Notes: a model not told the origin generated them from the letters alone. A stretch of 64,000 nt of DNA from Lucifuga dentata (GCA_014773175.1 VXCM01001438.1:226899-290898), one strand, 5' to 3'. Positions 40,090 through 64,000 are shown, counted from the stretch's first letter. Translations and numbers: made by a program.

Positions 40090-42034
40090 ATGTGTGTGTG
40101 CACATGTGCGGTGCACCACGGGGAAATGAAATAAAAGTACTCCAGCTGTACTTCTGTTTCAACTTCCTCTTCTAATGTCTCAAGACATTACTAGACGACT
40201 CAGAGCGATGTCAGCATTCACACACACAGACTCCAGCTCTACCCCCCCCCTCCCCCTCACACACACACACACACACTTTCTCTCTCTCTCTCTCTCTCAC
40301 ACATGCATACACCCACGTGCACACACACAGACACACACACACCTCATAGAGTACATCAGTGGCTCTGGGATCCTCTGTCAGGTCTGGCAAGGGGTGTGGG
40401 GATGGGGAGTGCAGAGCATTTGTTCCCCAGAACAACTCACAGGTCCACCTCGTTAATCTCTATGATGACAAGGTTGCTAAGGCAGCAAATTAGTAGCGAG
40501 CGGAAAAAAACAGTCATAAGGGAAGTTCATAAAAGAAAAGAGTCAAAAATAAAAATGTAGTTTTTATTTAAACACAAGTTGTAATCTAAACACACAAACA
40601 CAGCGACTGTCTCTGCTTCATTTGACTCCATGCAAAAAGCAGCTGCTCAATTTATTGGTTTGGTAGTAAAGCCAGACATTATACATCACCACGGCAGCAG
40701 CTGCACTGATATAATTCATGTAACGTCTCAAAAACAAAATTTACAATCTAATTTTTTATTATTATTACTTTTTGTTTGTTTGTTTGTTTGTTTTGTGATT
40801 GGAAAACAATATGTTTCAGTGTTGATTGGTTGGAATTAGTGTTTAAATGCTGATGTCTTGCTGTTCAACCTCAGACAAACTTGGCTGGGTGGATTTTACC
40901 GAAAAAAAAAAAAAGAAAGAAAAATAAAGAAAAAATTGACTCTGCCTTTGAGGTAAAAGAAAGAGAGAACGACATCTGAAGCTACAGCGCTTTAGTTATA
41001 TGTGTTCATATGTGCTACCTCAGTGTCTGCTGTGTTTTCTTTTGCTGCTTTAACTAATAACTCTAGTGGTTAAGTAACTACACTTTGTTGTCTCTCTCTT
41101 TCCCTCCATGTTTTTTCTCCTCTTTATCTTAGTCACTTTTTTAACCTTACCATACTCTAAAGTTTATTCTTGGTTTCAGCTACAACAGAACACGATTGCA
41201 CACTGTGAAAAAGTATTCAAATAAATGTCTACAAATCATAGGAGAGCAATTAAGCGATAAAAGTTTAGATATATTTTACTGAGCAAGAACAAATATACTT
41301 TATTGGCTGAGGATCCAAGTTAAAATACTAAATAAAACCCTGAGCCTTTTAGCTTAAACATATAATACTATTTTATTATACCTAAATCACAAATTATACC
41401 CAAACCTTAACCAAACCAAAAGTATACCCAAACTACTAGAACCTCTCTCCTAATAATTTGTACAAACAATAATACAACACAGCACTGATTAATTCAATGC
41501 TAAATAATAATAATTTATTTATATGTATGTGTGGATTGTGTATAATTGAATTCTACAAATTATACCTGCACCAACAGCTGAGCATCACACACTAGTGTGT
41601 TAAAGAGCAGGTCATTACTTCATCCAGTCAGAGCTGCAAACTCTTCCATTTACAGTTGCTCCAGAAATTTTTGCTTATTCTTGTTATTATATAAAAATTT
41701 TGCCTGTTTAATTTTTTTTTCTAAGTCTATTTTTCCACCCCTCAAAGGTGCAGCCAAGTGGTAAACAGCAAACAGCTGGTCCAGGCGCACACACACACAC
41801 ACACACTCACAGGAAGTCTGAAACAGCTCTTCATCTCACCTGTCTCTCTCACAATTCTGTTTTTGTGTGTGTTTTTGTGCATGCATGTGTGTGTGTGTGT
41901 GTTTGTTGCTCTGGCTAGCTGCTATGTCCAGTAGTGTTAGAGCTTATTGTGTGTGAGAAGAACAAAATGCTTTTAAACCAAGAGAGAGAAAACCAAGAGA
42001 TGACATATTCACAGTCATACTCAAAATGCAGCAT

Positions 42035-42071
<37 letters not shown>

Positions 42072-42093
42072 CGAAGAACTGTGCCTCACTCAC
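35278..42093. other. non-coding, presumed znf423 intron downstream of e15
   Basis: It contains (TA)n at about 35372-35402, (TG)n 36906-36951, poly-A with N at 36966, (CT)n with N at 37152, (TG)n about 39042-39075, (GA)n 39507-39555, and a 230-bp mosaic of (TG)n and (GA)n at 39878-40104. (CA)n lies at about 42037-42066, next to e15. A non-repetitive block at 38395-38640 is a candidate conserved non-coding element. The missing C-terminal exons of znf423 were searched for by their expected finger motifs and not found. Confidence 0.65.
39878..40104. repeat. mosaic (TG)n/(GA)n microsatellite cluster
   Basis: Alternating blocks of TG and GA dinucleotides with minor interruptions over about 230 bp. 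Confidence 0.9.
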
Positions 42094-52799
<10,706 letters not shown>

Positions 52800-53109
52800 C
52801 TGATAGGGAGGGAGACAGACACACGCACGGAATTTTAAGAAATGCCCTTGATTTGTCTGTCACAAATACATTTTTTTTGTTCGCAGCTCCTGGATTCAGC
52901 AGGAAACAGAGAGGAATTGGGGGCAAAACAGGGAGAATTAGAATGATTAAGAAGATGTTACATCTTTCCTGGAAGGCAAAAGGAGGGAGAGGCAGCCTGA
53001 GGGAGTTCAAATGAGAAAAAGAGGATATATATATACAAAAAATAAACACATTTATCCTGGTAACACACACACACACACGGAAAATGAGGCACAGACACAG
53101 AATTAAAAC

Positions 53110-53142
<33 letters not shown>

Positions 53143-55183
53143 TCCAGCAGCAGCAACATCTAAATAGAAAGCTCCAAGAACTATGTATCCCCGATGGAGC
53201 AAAGAAATAAGGACACAGTGTATTTTCTCTCCCTTCATCCTCCCTCTGCAGCCATCCCTCGTTCCAGCCCTCCCCTCCCCTCCCATCCCTCCATCCGTCC
53301 CTAAGGACCATAGATCCGCCTCATCATATTTTCATTAGGGCCTTGGCAGATTGAAACGTTGAAAAAGCGATTAGGAGACGTAGAGAGCAGAGCAGAAAGA
53401 TGGCGATATTCGCTCCCTTTATCTGTCATACATAGGAGATTATGCACAGCTCTTTTTCTTTTCTTTTTTTTTTTTTTTTTTTTTTACTTTTTCTTGCTTT
53501 TCCCCCTTCTCTGTAGTCTGGCACAGAGGCAACAAAAAGGCCACGACTCCTTTAATAGACACTTCAGAATGGATTCAAGGCAACAAAAGAGGAGGCTGAA
53601 TAATGCTTGATATTGTTCTGTTCTTCTTTGTGCGCTTTGTGAAGCAGCACAGTTAGCTATTTAGCATTTGCTTGAAAATGTAAAGGAGAGAGGAGATGAA
53701 GAGAAAAAAGAGAGTGAGAGAGAGGAGGGGACTGTTTGCTTTGATTTTATCTGATAGCTATATCATCGAGGCCACCAACAAATCACAGAGTGAAAGCAGT
53801 GTGACGGGGAGGGGAAAGAAAGAAAGTCAGACATGAATTGTGTTAATATTCATCATACAGTTTGCACATTTGCCAGCACTTGAATATGTGCAGTAGAGAA
53901 GTTTCTCTTGACAATTTTAGAAATCTCTCTAAAGGACACATCAATTTACCTTAACCAACTCCTACCACCACCTCCTGTGTGTGAGTGTGAATGTGTGTGT
54001 GTGATTGTGTGTTATGCCGAGCAGAGAAGGGGTNCCTCCTGTGTGTGAGTGTGAATGTGTGTGTGTGATTGTGTGTTATGCCGAGCAGAGAAGGGGTGGA
54101 AAACAGTTCCTTGTGATGAATCGATCGCCGGGAAAATGTAGGCACTGCGATGAGCAAATAGAACTCTGCAGGGGGGTCGGATAAAAAAAAATAGTGAAAG
54201 CATGAATTATAAATTTGACTGGAAGCAAGAATGAAAATAAAGCAGGCTTAAGAAAATATATGGAATAGAGATATCAACATGAAGCCTAACAGCAAGATGA
54301 GAGAAAGTGTAAAAGATGGAGAGAAAGACAGGGAAAAAGAAAGTGAAAGGAGAATGACACAGAAGGAGACAGAAAAATTGAGCGCATGAAGGAAGGAAGG
54401 AGGCTAAAGTGTTGAGAGAGTGAAAGGAGAAAAACAAACAGCATGTCATCTTGAAGCCCTGCACATGGTGATTAAAAATGAGCTCACCGGAGAATAATAA
54501 ATCATAAAAATGGGGAAGAGCAGCTCAGAATGAAATGATATATCTGAGAAAAGGTACTTAAAAATCTGATGAAAAAAAAAAACTCCATCAGCAGAGAAGA
54601 CCAATGATTGATGAGTAATTTTGTTCAACTTTCATAGTTCAAAAAAATTCTTAATTGGTATCTTATTAAATTTTGACTATGAATTCCGATTGTTTTCTTT
54701 TTATACCATTTAGACCCTTCTGAATCAAATGGAGTGAGTCTTAATGCTCCAGCTCATAGCATATCAATTGGTGCGTGGTCTTTGTATTCATCTGTATCAT
54801 ATCAAGATTGAAAAACAGAAAAAACAAATTATTGAGGAGGAAACACATGAAATTGTGTGATTTTGGTCACTTAGAGGCTGGAGAATTTCATGGATATGAT
54901 TCATACTGCAATCTAGGATCACCACTTTACATTGACAAGCAAAGATTTAATCAAAATTCTCTCATGATTGTTAACTTTCATCTGCAACAGCCCAAAAACA
55001 AATTAAAAATCCCCCAATCTGTAGGAGCCTTTAGGCTAAGTATTTTTTTTTTTTTTTTTANTTTTTTTTTTTTTTTTTAACTGTTTCTGGCACACATCAT
55101 TTCATCTTCACCAGTAAAGAAATGCTGGTTTTGGGTTAGGTCGAGGATGAGTACTCTATAAAATGTGACAAGTTGATCTTACT

Positions 55184-55396
55184 TAAAAAAAATCTAAGAA
55201 ACAAATTGCCTTGAAAAAGGTAAGTAAATATAACTATTTAAGTTCAAGTAGACATAAAGCAAACATAATTTAAGACTAATAGTTATATTTACTTACCTTT
55301 TTCAAGGCAATTNAAGTAGACATAAAGCAAACATAATTTAAGACTAATAGTTATATTTACTTACCTTTTTCAAGGCAATTGGTTTCTTAGATTTTT
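55184..55396. mobile_element. MITE-like element with ~50-bp inverted arms
   Basis: The left arm (about 55184-55238, aaatctaagaaac...tataactatt) is the reverse complement of the right arm (about 55345-55396) with one or two mismatches. The interior is about 40 bp once the 67-bp duplication around the N at 55313 is discounted. The foldback structure without coding sequence fits a palindromic MITE. Target duplication is unclear. Confidence 0.7.
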
Positions 55397-56236
55397 ATCA
55401 AATACATCACAATTGTATTTTATCAAATACATCACAATGATCCACACCCTTTGACAAGGAGTAAATGAGCAAAAGCATTTGAATATCAAGCCTAGAGTTT
55501 AGGTTATGAAAATTCAAAACATCGATCATTTGACCCAAGTTCAGCAGAACCTACTGCTTATCGATCATAACTGTCATAACTGGTCTGTTATTTCCTCGAT
55601 TTGTCTTAAGTCTTCTCAAGTACAGTAGTACGGCCTTAAAGCAAGTGAGGACAGCTATGACAGTTTACATACTGAGTTTACATATAAGAGGTTTTGGTGC
55701 TGTTGAATTCATCTACGCTACTTTCTTAAATGTACACATTTAAGTGTACTGTCTACATGAAGCAGGGCCAGTGTTTATAGTGTGTGTGTGTGTCTTTGTG
55801 TTCATGTGAGCAAAACACCACTTTAGACACTCCCCCCCCCCCCNGCCCAGATAACAGGGTACGAGTGTTTTAGTGTAGCCTGAGTTACTGTCTCAAACAG
55901 TTATTGCACCCTTTCCCCTTTTGTCTCTTTCTCGTGGGTTTGAGTCAGACAGGATTCACTTTACAAAGGGGGGGGGGGGGGGGGGNGGGGGGGGGGCATT
56001 TTTAGGACTGTTCTCTCTCTCTCACGCACACACACGGAAGACAAAGAAAAACAAAGAAAAATTCTATCTCAAAGACACTGAGGAAGAGAGCAAATTGAAA
56101 GAAAGAAAGTGTTTCTTCTCTTTGCAGGTCTGGACACGTGGCCTTTTGTATGAGTCGATTAAATGGTGACGCTTCTGAGGTGGGAAGGTGGGATGGAGGG
56201 AAACAGAAAGAGAGGGAGTGAACTGAGGAGAGAGAG

Positions 56237-56267
<31 letters not shown>

Positions 56268-58077
56268 GAAAGAAAGAAAAAGAAAGAAAGCAATTCACTC
56301 AGATCAAGAGGGAAAAATCACTGTTTGAGGGGGGAGGTAGGGATGTTGAGAAAGAAGGGGAGGAGAGATTAGCGTCATTAAAGAGCCCTAATCCTCTGAC
56401 TAGCATGGCTGGCGCTAAAATGGAGGATCACACGGCTTTTTAACGGCGCCTTTGTCAGTCGGTCGCAAGGGGACCTGGCAAGACAAGGCCGAATGGCAAA
56501 CTGGGAGAAACGGGGGGAACGGGGAGGGGTGAGCGAAGAAAATTTCAGTGAAAAGTTAAATTAGAGAAGAATCTCCAGAGGAGCGAAGACGAGAAGGATG
56601 AGTGGGGGGGTGGGGAGTTGGAGGAAAAGAAGAAGTGAGGAAACAACAGTTGAAAGAAGAGAAAAAGGCAGGAGCAGGCGGACGTCGACACATGCTGTTC
56701 CTGCCCCATCTCCTCCTCCTCCTCCTCTGTTCTTCTCTGGAAACGAACAAGAAGAGCAGAGGAGCGCAGGGCCCCAACCACTTCGCTCCCACTTTATCTT
56801 TCACTCTGCAGTCCTCTCCATTCCTTTCCATCCCCCCATCCCTCCCTGTCCCCAGCAGTCCCTCTACTCTTCTGTCTTTATCTCTCTTCCACTACCTCCC
56901 TCCTTTGCTCCCTCCCTCTGTCAGCTTTCATGTTATTACTCATTATAGCATTGACATCTCCTCCATCCCTCCAACAGTCTCTCCCCTACTGATGTTGGCC
57001 TTCACCCCTGTGTCTCAGCCTGGACGGGACAGAGGGATGTAGGGGGAAGAAAGAGAGGAGAGGAGAGGAGAGGAGAGGAGGAACAAAATGAAACTTAAAA
57101 TGAAAATCCAGAGGCCTGTAATGAGAAAGTGAAAACTCCTGAACACAATTGACTGCGTGAATCCACCTGAAAACGAAACACACACACACGCACGCACGCA
57201 CTACTCCCTGTGTGTCTCTCTAATAGGCCAGACAGTGTGGTAACGGGTGGAGGACGCAGCCTTGCTGAAACACTCTAATGAAGAAATGCGCATGCTGATT
57301 TCTCTGTCTGTCAATCTGTCTTTCTGTTTGGAACTCCTCCGGTCGACTTCCCTCTGTCCAAACTCACTCACTTTGTTGTCAGAACTGTCAGAAACAAGTC
57401 TATCAAAGCGACATAGACTTTACAAATATTTCATTCTGTGCTGCGTATGTAATGTCTGTTGGCCTTAGGTGCTACTGAATCAGCATCATGTTAGCCGCAC
57501 ATTCGTGGTTGCATGTTTTCTAGCCCTGTTTTTGCTGTAGAGCTTTAATGTATAGTAATTTCTTCAATATACTGCTGGTCCAAGCACATATTTCACCTAC
57601 TGATTGTCTATCATGGGATCAATATGCCTGAGATGACTTTGAAGAGGAAAAACAAAAGCAAAAGAAGAAATTCAAAACATAATGCAATATTAAAAAACTA
57701 AGTGATTATGGTTTTGATGCAATGAAGTGTCAGAATGTCAGTCTCCTCAGCTTCGACTCCTCCTCGTCTTCCTCTTCCACCTCCTCTTCATATCCTGCGC
57801 CTTGCTCTACTCCCTTCCATGAACACCACCCCCCCACCCAAAAAAAATGTATTTCCACCTTTCCCTTTGGCAATCAGCCCAGAGCTCCACCTTTCCCAGC
57901 AAGACCCCTGCTAACCTTCTATATGTCTATTCCTCTCTCCCTTCATAACTCCTTCCACTGCTCCCCAGGCCCCTTCGAAGGCCCCAGGCAGCCACATGCA
58001 CACACACACACAAAGCCCCAGACTCGCCATAGGGGGCACAAAAACAACTTCCATCCTTGGCTCATACTGGGCAGCTC

Positions 58078-58133
<56 letters not shown>

Positions 58134-61100
58134 TACACACACTCTCTTTAACACAATCAGAATACAATTCAATATCAGATACTCTGTTAGGTTTGATGGA
58201 AAATAGGTGGAGCACACTTACTGGACCTCATTCGTTCAAATACAGCTTTATTGGTGTAATGATATCTCAGGGTCGTGTTTTGGTTTAATGTAAAAGAGTC
58301 GCCTGACTACCAAAACTCAAAACGCAGGATTGGAAACATGCTATCACTCCCAAATTGATTGACATTATTTGAATGGATGAAAGTTATTTCATGTTACTGT
58401 TGTTATTAAATGTTTGGTCACAGCAGTAAAAAAAAACAAAAAAAAAAAAACGATATATTTTCAAGTAGTATTTATGACAGTTTAGCTCAAACCTCCTTCT
58501 TTTATTATGTAAAACTCAGGCTTAAAAGTGTCCAAGTGGAAAACGACCTAAAATCAGAATTGTGTTTCTTTTTTTTTTTTTTAAAGCGCATTATTCTTTT
58601 TCCATATAAGGTGCTGGACCCTTACTCAGTACCTGTCCACAGCACACTGCAGCACAAATACTTCAAGTGGTGTTGTTTATTATTTGATGTTCATGTAATA
58701 TGCATGAGATGAAGCCCAGTCATCATAATCCAGGTGATGGAGTACTCAATGGCTTCACGCTCATGTGAAAGTTTTTCAATATACATAGGAAGAACTGCAT
58801 AGAAATGACAAAACAACAAAGATCCCTGCATGGCTCTGTGATTACAATTTCAGTTGGCATGGCAACCAATAAGCACACCTAGCTCTGCATTATGAGAATT
58901 GCACAGTGGGATGGTATATTTGACCAGTCAGGTTGAAACTACCTGTTGTGTCGTCTATCTGATGTAAAAATGGAAGCGTGGGAATTCATTTCCAGGCAGA
59001 GAACAGTGGTGGATTCATAAGGCATTCTCACAGACGTCCACACAAAGATCCACACTGCTCACCAGTTTGCTGCATTCTTTGTTCTTGTGGGGACATTTTG
59101 TTCCCATGAGATGGAAACAACATGACTGTCTCACACACACACACACGCACACACAAGTGACTAAGAAATAGACCTACAATATGGCTGGAAGTTTTGACCA
59201 GGTGCTGCAACTCTCTCAAAGGCATGTACACACATGTGCGCATACAAATGGACACAACCCTGGTCTACGCCTAGAGGACCCACAGTCCTCTGCTGCTGTC
59301 CTTGTAGCTCACATGGGATGCAGTCTGTCAGGACACACACACACACACACACACACATACACAATCATACTCACACACACCACACCGAGGACAGAAAGGA
59401 CGATGCTGCAGATTGTCTGGGGCTTGAGCCCTTGAGGACAGGATGGACGTGCGCACACACATATACATTCATACATACATACATACACACCATACAGGCT
59501 GTAGGGACCCTCAACTTCTGCCCTGGGAATGGGTCCGGCTGCTTTGTACACTTTTGGGCGCCAACTGCTCCATATGGGCAGCGTGTGTGTGTGTGTGTGT
59601 GTGTGTNGGGAGGACAGTAAGGGGGTTGGCAGATGATAAGTTTGTCCCCAACACACATACACAAACATCAAATGGCACATAATGCACACCCATACAGAAG
59701 CTGCAAAGAAGAGCACAGGATCTGAGCAATGTCTTCCAAAAATGAGGTGAGTGCAGGTAGCATAAAGCCAAATCAATCAAATGACTATTATATTAAAGTA
59801 ACAAAGTAAAATGTAAGAAAGTTGAAGCTACAGAAATGTTAGTGCCAGTCAGAAGGCCAGAAAACATGAACCAACACATAAACATGTATTCAGCAACACA
59901 CAGTCTGTCTCTTTCACACACGTAAACACACACCATGTGGAGGAGGAGGGTTGGCATCTGCTTCCTCTTACCACATTTCCCTTTTTCTCATCCTCCTTCT
60001 CTTCAAATCTAAGTACTGTTTGCTCTCTTCTGTTCACAACAAGCCTTTTATCACACTTTGGCCTGCATTACTCTTAGCATATATTTCATCTTTTCTCTAC
60101 ATCTATGTCTAACACTGTGAGAGTTTGTGGTTCTACTCCCTGCATAGCTCAATGGCTTGGGCAAGGCACAAGGCACTATCATCTATAAAGCAGTAAATAT
60201 TTAGGAAATGCATCTCTCGTTGCCCAAATGTTATTTCTACATTATTGTTCTGTAAGATGAGATGAGGATGCGGTTTAGATGCAGTTATTAGATGCGGTTT
60301 ATTTTGTAACGTCATTTAGCAGCAGATACTAGGTTCCGCTTGGCGAGGTACAGTATATGTGCTGGTGAATTTCCATTTCCATTGACAAGAGCGACACACT
60401 GAGCACCGTGTTCCGTCACAAACAAGTGTGTTTGATAAGGACAACTTCAAAAGAAGGTTGCACACTCGAGAGCAGCGGGACTCCGACCTCTCACAGCGGC
60501 GTGGCAGCAAGACCGCCCAACGTGTATATTCTGAATACACACCTGGAACGAGTCCCATCATACACTATAGTGAGTGCGAGGCTAAAACTGCCAATTTACT
60601 TGTCCCTCACTCCTCCATCCCTCTCTGCCCATCTTGTTTGCTGTTTGCTCACTCAGGAATGAGAACCAGCTGTCAGAGTATTAGATAAACAAAAACACCA
60701 TGCCAACGTACACACACTACATATGCACACGTGTACATCAGCGTGCATATGCCACAAGCACACACACATGGCAGTGAGATCCCATTGTGTGCATGCCCGT
60801 GGGTGTATCATCTATTTATAAGAACAAGGTTTGGTGGACTGGCAGACCGCTCACTAACTCAGAAACACTTTCACCTGAGTCACACACACTTCATTCACTT
60901 CTCTTAACACAGCTGTGTGTATGCATAATATGTACATGAATAAGACACTTTCTTTACTACTGCACTACTTCCATAATACCCACACAACATATGTATAAGG
61001 ATAATAATGTTTTAGTTACATTCAATATTTTACACATTTAATGTATTAGAGTTTCTCTGTGTATAATAATGCATCGTTAGCATTTACTGAAAATGTGATA

Positions 61101-61520
61101 CACACTCACGTGTCCATTGATCATTTTCATACAAATTGTGTCATCACACATGAGTATGACTGATCCAGGGATGCATCAACACACAAATACACAACTCCAC
61201 CCAAGTGTTCATGGGACCTATAAATAAGTGATGCAAGCAGCTGGATTATACCTTTCAAAACATGAACACACAGACACACACATCTACACATGCAAACACA
61301 GGTGAAACACACCAAAAGCACACATAGCACACGTATTTATTTATTTATTTATTTAATCAAAGTAGCAACTTGCAAAGCTTTTCCACATACTGGAAGCAAA
61401 TGAGGTGCAGGTAGAGAATCTGCAGAGGCTACAGCGGAAGATGGATGAGAAGAAAGCGACAGAGGGAGCAAACGAGAAAACAGACAGAGAGCATGGAGAG
61501 AAGCAATGAGGCTGCTGACG

Positions 61521-61726
61521 TCCCAGGGGAGGATGGTAGAGGGAGGTCCTGTGCCCAGGGGAAGCCCAGGAGCAAGCTGCCAGAGGCGGGTACCTCCTGC
61601 CCGCTGCTCCCCTTGCCTCCCTTCCCGTCTGGAAAATGGGATCCTGGACAGCCCCCCTACTCGTAACTCCTAAACCCCCCATGAGATGAACACACACATA
61701 CACACGCATAAGCAGTCCCCAGGGGA
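61521..61726. promoter_or_regulatory. candidate EBF/COE-site cluster in znf423 intron
   Basis: Three palindromes close to the EBF consensus TCCCNNGGGA lie within 206 bp: TCCCAGGGGA at 61521-61530 (exact), GCCCAGGGGA at 61553-61562 (one mismatch) and TCCCCAGGGG from 61716 (one mismatch). The surrounding 280 bp is GC-rich and non-repetitive, unlike the flanks. ZNF423 protein is an EBF partner, so an EBF-responsive element within its own gene would be coherent, but this is inferred from motif matches only. Confidence 0.35.
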
Positions 61727-61940
61727 GGGGCAGAGCAGAGCAGAACACCTGGACCTGCCATTAGTGACACACTCAGGGATTAGAGGCACAGACGGCGAGA
61801 GAGATGGAGCGAGAAAGAGTGCGCGTCGGAATACGTTACGAATCACAAATACAACCACAAACAAACACTAACAAGACTGCAATGAGAACTGTGCAGAAAC
61901 TCACAGACACTCCAAAATTAAACAATACAAACACAAAGAT

Positions 61941-61985
<45 letters not shown>

Positions 61986-62121
61986 CAGTACACTCTGAGT
62001 CACTTCCTTTCATTCATGCCACCTGGACAGAGTGCGTATGTGTGCTGTATAATAATTACTCATGTATTAAACCTGTATCTCCCCTGAGAAGGACACCGCA
62101 ACCAGCTGAGGGTCAAGGACA

Positions 62122-62152
<31 letters not shown>

Positions 62153-63153
62153 GCACAGAGAAAAGAGAGTGGGAAAGGGTGAGAGAAAGCAGAAGAAAAA
62201 AAAAGAAAGCAAGAAAAACATATGAGTGGAGTAATTTTGAGAGAAGCATGCACACACGCACACAAAATGTTCCAACAATATGATGGCACGTGGTTGGTCA
62301 TTAACAAAAGATTTACAAGACACACACAAACGTACATAAAAGCAGGTAAAAGATGGCCGATCATCATTTACATTGGCTATTAAAGCGGTGCGGCTACCTG
62401 TGTGATCATTTCAGCATTACCGCTCTCAGGTCTCATTAAGCACACCTCCCTCAGTGAAAGCCACACACACCTACACAGTGTCTTTGTACAGAAGGTGGGG
62501 TGTGTGATGGCCTTTGCGTGATAGCCTCCTACATACACCACAGATAGCTGTCACTCTGTTTTGCTGGAATGTTGCTGCCAGCTTTCACAAAAGAAACGTA
62601 TGTTAGATGAACACACAAACATCCAGTCCATCAGGATCAGAGAGGAATGGAAGAATCCCCAAGTAAAGTTCAATGTGGCGAGAAGGGAAGGCAGCGTTTA
62701 AACCAAACCGTCTAGAAAAGAGACTCCTGCGTGAATTAAGGACCACACACTGGCTGCAACAAAGAGCAGAGCTCACACACACATGGAGAGGGACGCACAG
62801 ACAGAAACAAATGTGTGGAAAGAAGAAGTGTGAGTGTGTGTGTGTTTGTGTGTATGAGGAAAGGAGGTGAGTGAGTGGGTTAGTTGGTGACATGAAACAG
62901 ATCAAAGGGGAGAAAGGTCAGCAAGGGCGAGAAAAAGAAAGAGAGAGAGAGAGAGAGAGAGGCCAGGAGGTCCCATAATGACAACCTACATCCGCCAACT
63001 GAGCCGTGTGTGTGTGTGTGTGTGTGCGTGTGCAGTGAGTTTGTAGATGTGAGTGGGTGTGCATATAGGCAGCCTAAAGACGCCTGTGAATTGAAGGAGT
63101 GTTCTGCGGGGATAAATAGCCCCTTCCACACACGTTGTGAGCACCCAACAGGA

Positions 63154-63188
<35 letters not shown>

Positions 63189-63221
63189 NCCTTCCACACA
63201 CGTTGTGAGCACCCAACAGGA

Positions 63222-63253
<32 letters not shown>

Positions 63254-63742
63254 AAAAAAGAAAGAAGACACATGAAACAACATCAATTTTTTTAATGCCA
63301 GGTACACACTCCAAACACGTACAAATGTAACAACTGTACATGTACAGAAACAAAACAAGACACACATATGCACACACACACACGCGCACACACACACACA
63401 CACACAAGGAATTGAGAGCGTCTGTGGTAGAGGAGTGCAGATCAATGGAGACCACTGACTGGCTGGTCTCAACGGCAGAAAAGCGGATTGCTCTGGGACC
63501 CAGACTATCGTGCAGCACCATGCTGACTTCAAACACACAAACACACATCACTGACAGATGACACAAACAGTCTAACAGAGCAGTGAGAGCAGAGAAATGG
63601 AAATGCCTCTTCGACTGGAGCTCATTGTGCCTTCATGCCTTCGGAATGGACCCCTAACATCAGCCCAACTAATCTCTTTCTCTTCTTCCTTTTCTGTTTG
63701 TCCTTCTATCCTAACCTATCCTATCCCTTTATCCTACCGTCT

Positions 63743-63779
<37 letters not shown>

Positions 63780-63807
63780 CCTNTCCTATCCCTTTATCCT
63801 ACCGTCT

Positions 63808-63844
<37 letters not shown>

Positions 63845-63867
63845 CCTCCCTTTTATTTCACAATCGT

Positions 63868-63935
63868 GTCATGAATGTGTCCCAGCTATAGATATTGCAT
63901 TTACACCTGACTAGTTGTGACTGAGATCCAATCCC
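63868..63935 (+). repeat. second copy of short dispersed repeat (partner at ~26858-26925)
   Basis: It shares aatgtgtcccag, tttacacctg and tgtgactgagatcc with the copy near 26.9 kb, in the same orientation. The sequence after it runs to the window edge and ends in acatttacaccc, which could be a related terminal motif. Confidence 0.45.
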
Positions 63936-64000
63936 AAGGCGAAGCATCGCATGCAGCCTGGCAAATCAGATTACATTCTTATCTGTCCACATTTACACCC

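Larger units (their letters stand above)
52800..64000. other. non-coding, presumed znf423 intron upstream of e1
   Basis: No exon encoding the expected preceding finger was found. Tracts: (GA)n about 53113-53139, poly-T 53464-53487, poly-T with N 55047-55079, C-run with N 55844, G-run with N 55986, (GAAA)n 56238-56290, (CT)n 58079-58122, (CA)n about 59334-59357, (TTTA)n about 61335-61354, (CA)n about 61947-61979, (GAAA)n 63158-63268 and (CT)n 63748-63842. Non-repetitive GC-rich blocks at 56380-56500, 60350-60560 and 61480-61760 are candidate regulatory elements. Confidence 0.65.

Noticed and set aside
63122..63268. Direct repeats with short spacers resembling a repeat array or CRISPR-like unit
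   Set aside because: Only two copies around an N, ending in a (GAAA)n tract; this is an assembly overlap in a eukaryotic genome.

Overview
The window looks like a stretch of a teleost fish nuclear genome. It is AT-leaning, very rich in (CA)n, (GA)n and (CT)n microsatellites, and carries Tc1/mariner and hAT DNA-transposon remnants. Its only recognisable protein-coding gene is a multi-exon vertebrate C2H2 zinc-finger gene on the minus strand. Comparison from memory with human ZNF423 and ZNF521 assigns it to znf423 (ZFP423/OAZ/EBFAZ), an EBF- and SMAD-interacting multi-zinc-finger transcription factor. A catfish-like or other otophysan host is possible but not shown.

Layout. Positions 42,094-52,799 (minus strand) hold 15 consecutive coding exons, called e1 (highest coordinates) to e15. 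They join in frame through AG acceptors and GT donors, plus one GC donor, into about 1,235 codons carrying about 27 C2H2-type fingers. The N-terminal exons must lie beyond 64,000. The last C-terminal exons, expected to hold about three more fingers, were not found between 1 and 42,093. Positions 1-42,093 and 52,800-64,000 are therefore best read as large flanking introns. The 15 exons are compact and separated by introns of 136 to 1,574 bp, whereas in mammals most of this region is, to my recollection, one very large exon. This is the most unusual gene-level feature here.

Non-coding regions. Positions 1-380 and 24,266-24,620 are inverted copies of one dispersed repeat. A unit of about 700 bp is tandemly duplicated at 4,446-5,840. 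A diverged tandem pair with a 630-bp period occupies about 24,885-26,027. A nearly complete but dead Tc1-like element with terminal inverted repeats is at 29,396-30,706, followed by a second Tc1 transposase relic (about 30,860-31,180). A mariner-type relic is at 1,768-1,956. A short hAT-type element with an 8-bp target duplication sits in the e1-e2 intron (51,231-51,660), a second hAT-like AT-rich element at 34,417-35,277, and a palindromic MITE-like element at about 55,184-55,396.

Assembly quality. There are 26 single-N positions. At least twelve sit exactly between two copies of a 61-67 bp direct repeat, the signature of contig ends that overlapped but were joined with a one-base gap. One lies inside coding exon e1 and breaks its frame; counting the repeat once gives an exon length that fits both neighbouring exons. 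Repeat counts and local duplications should be read with this in mind.
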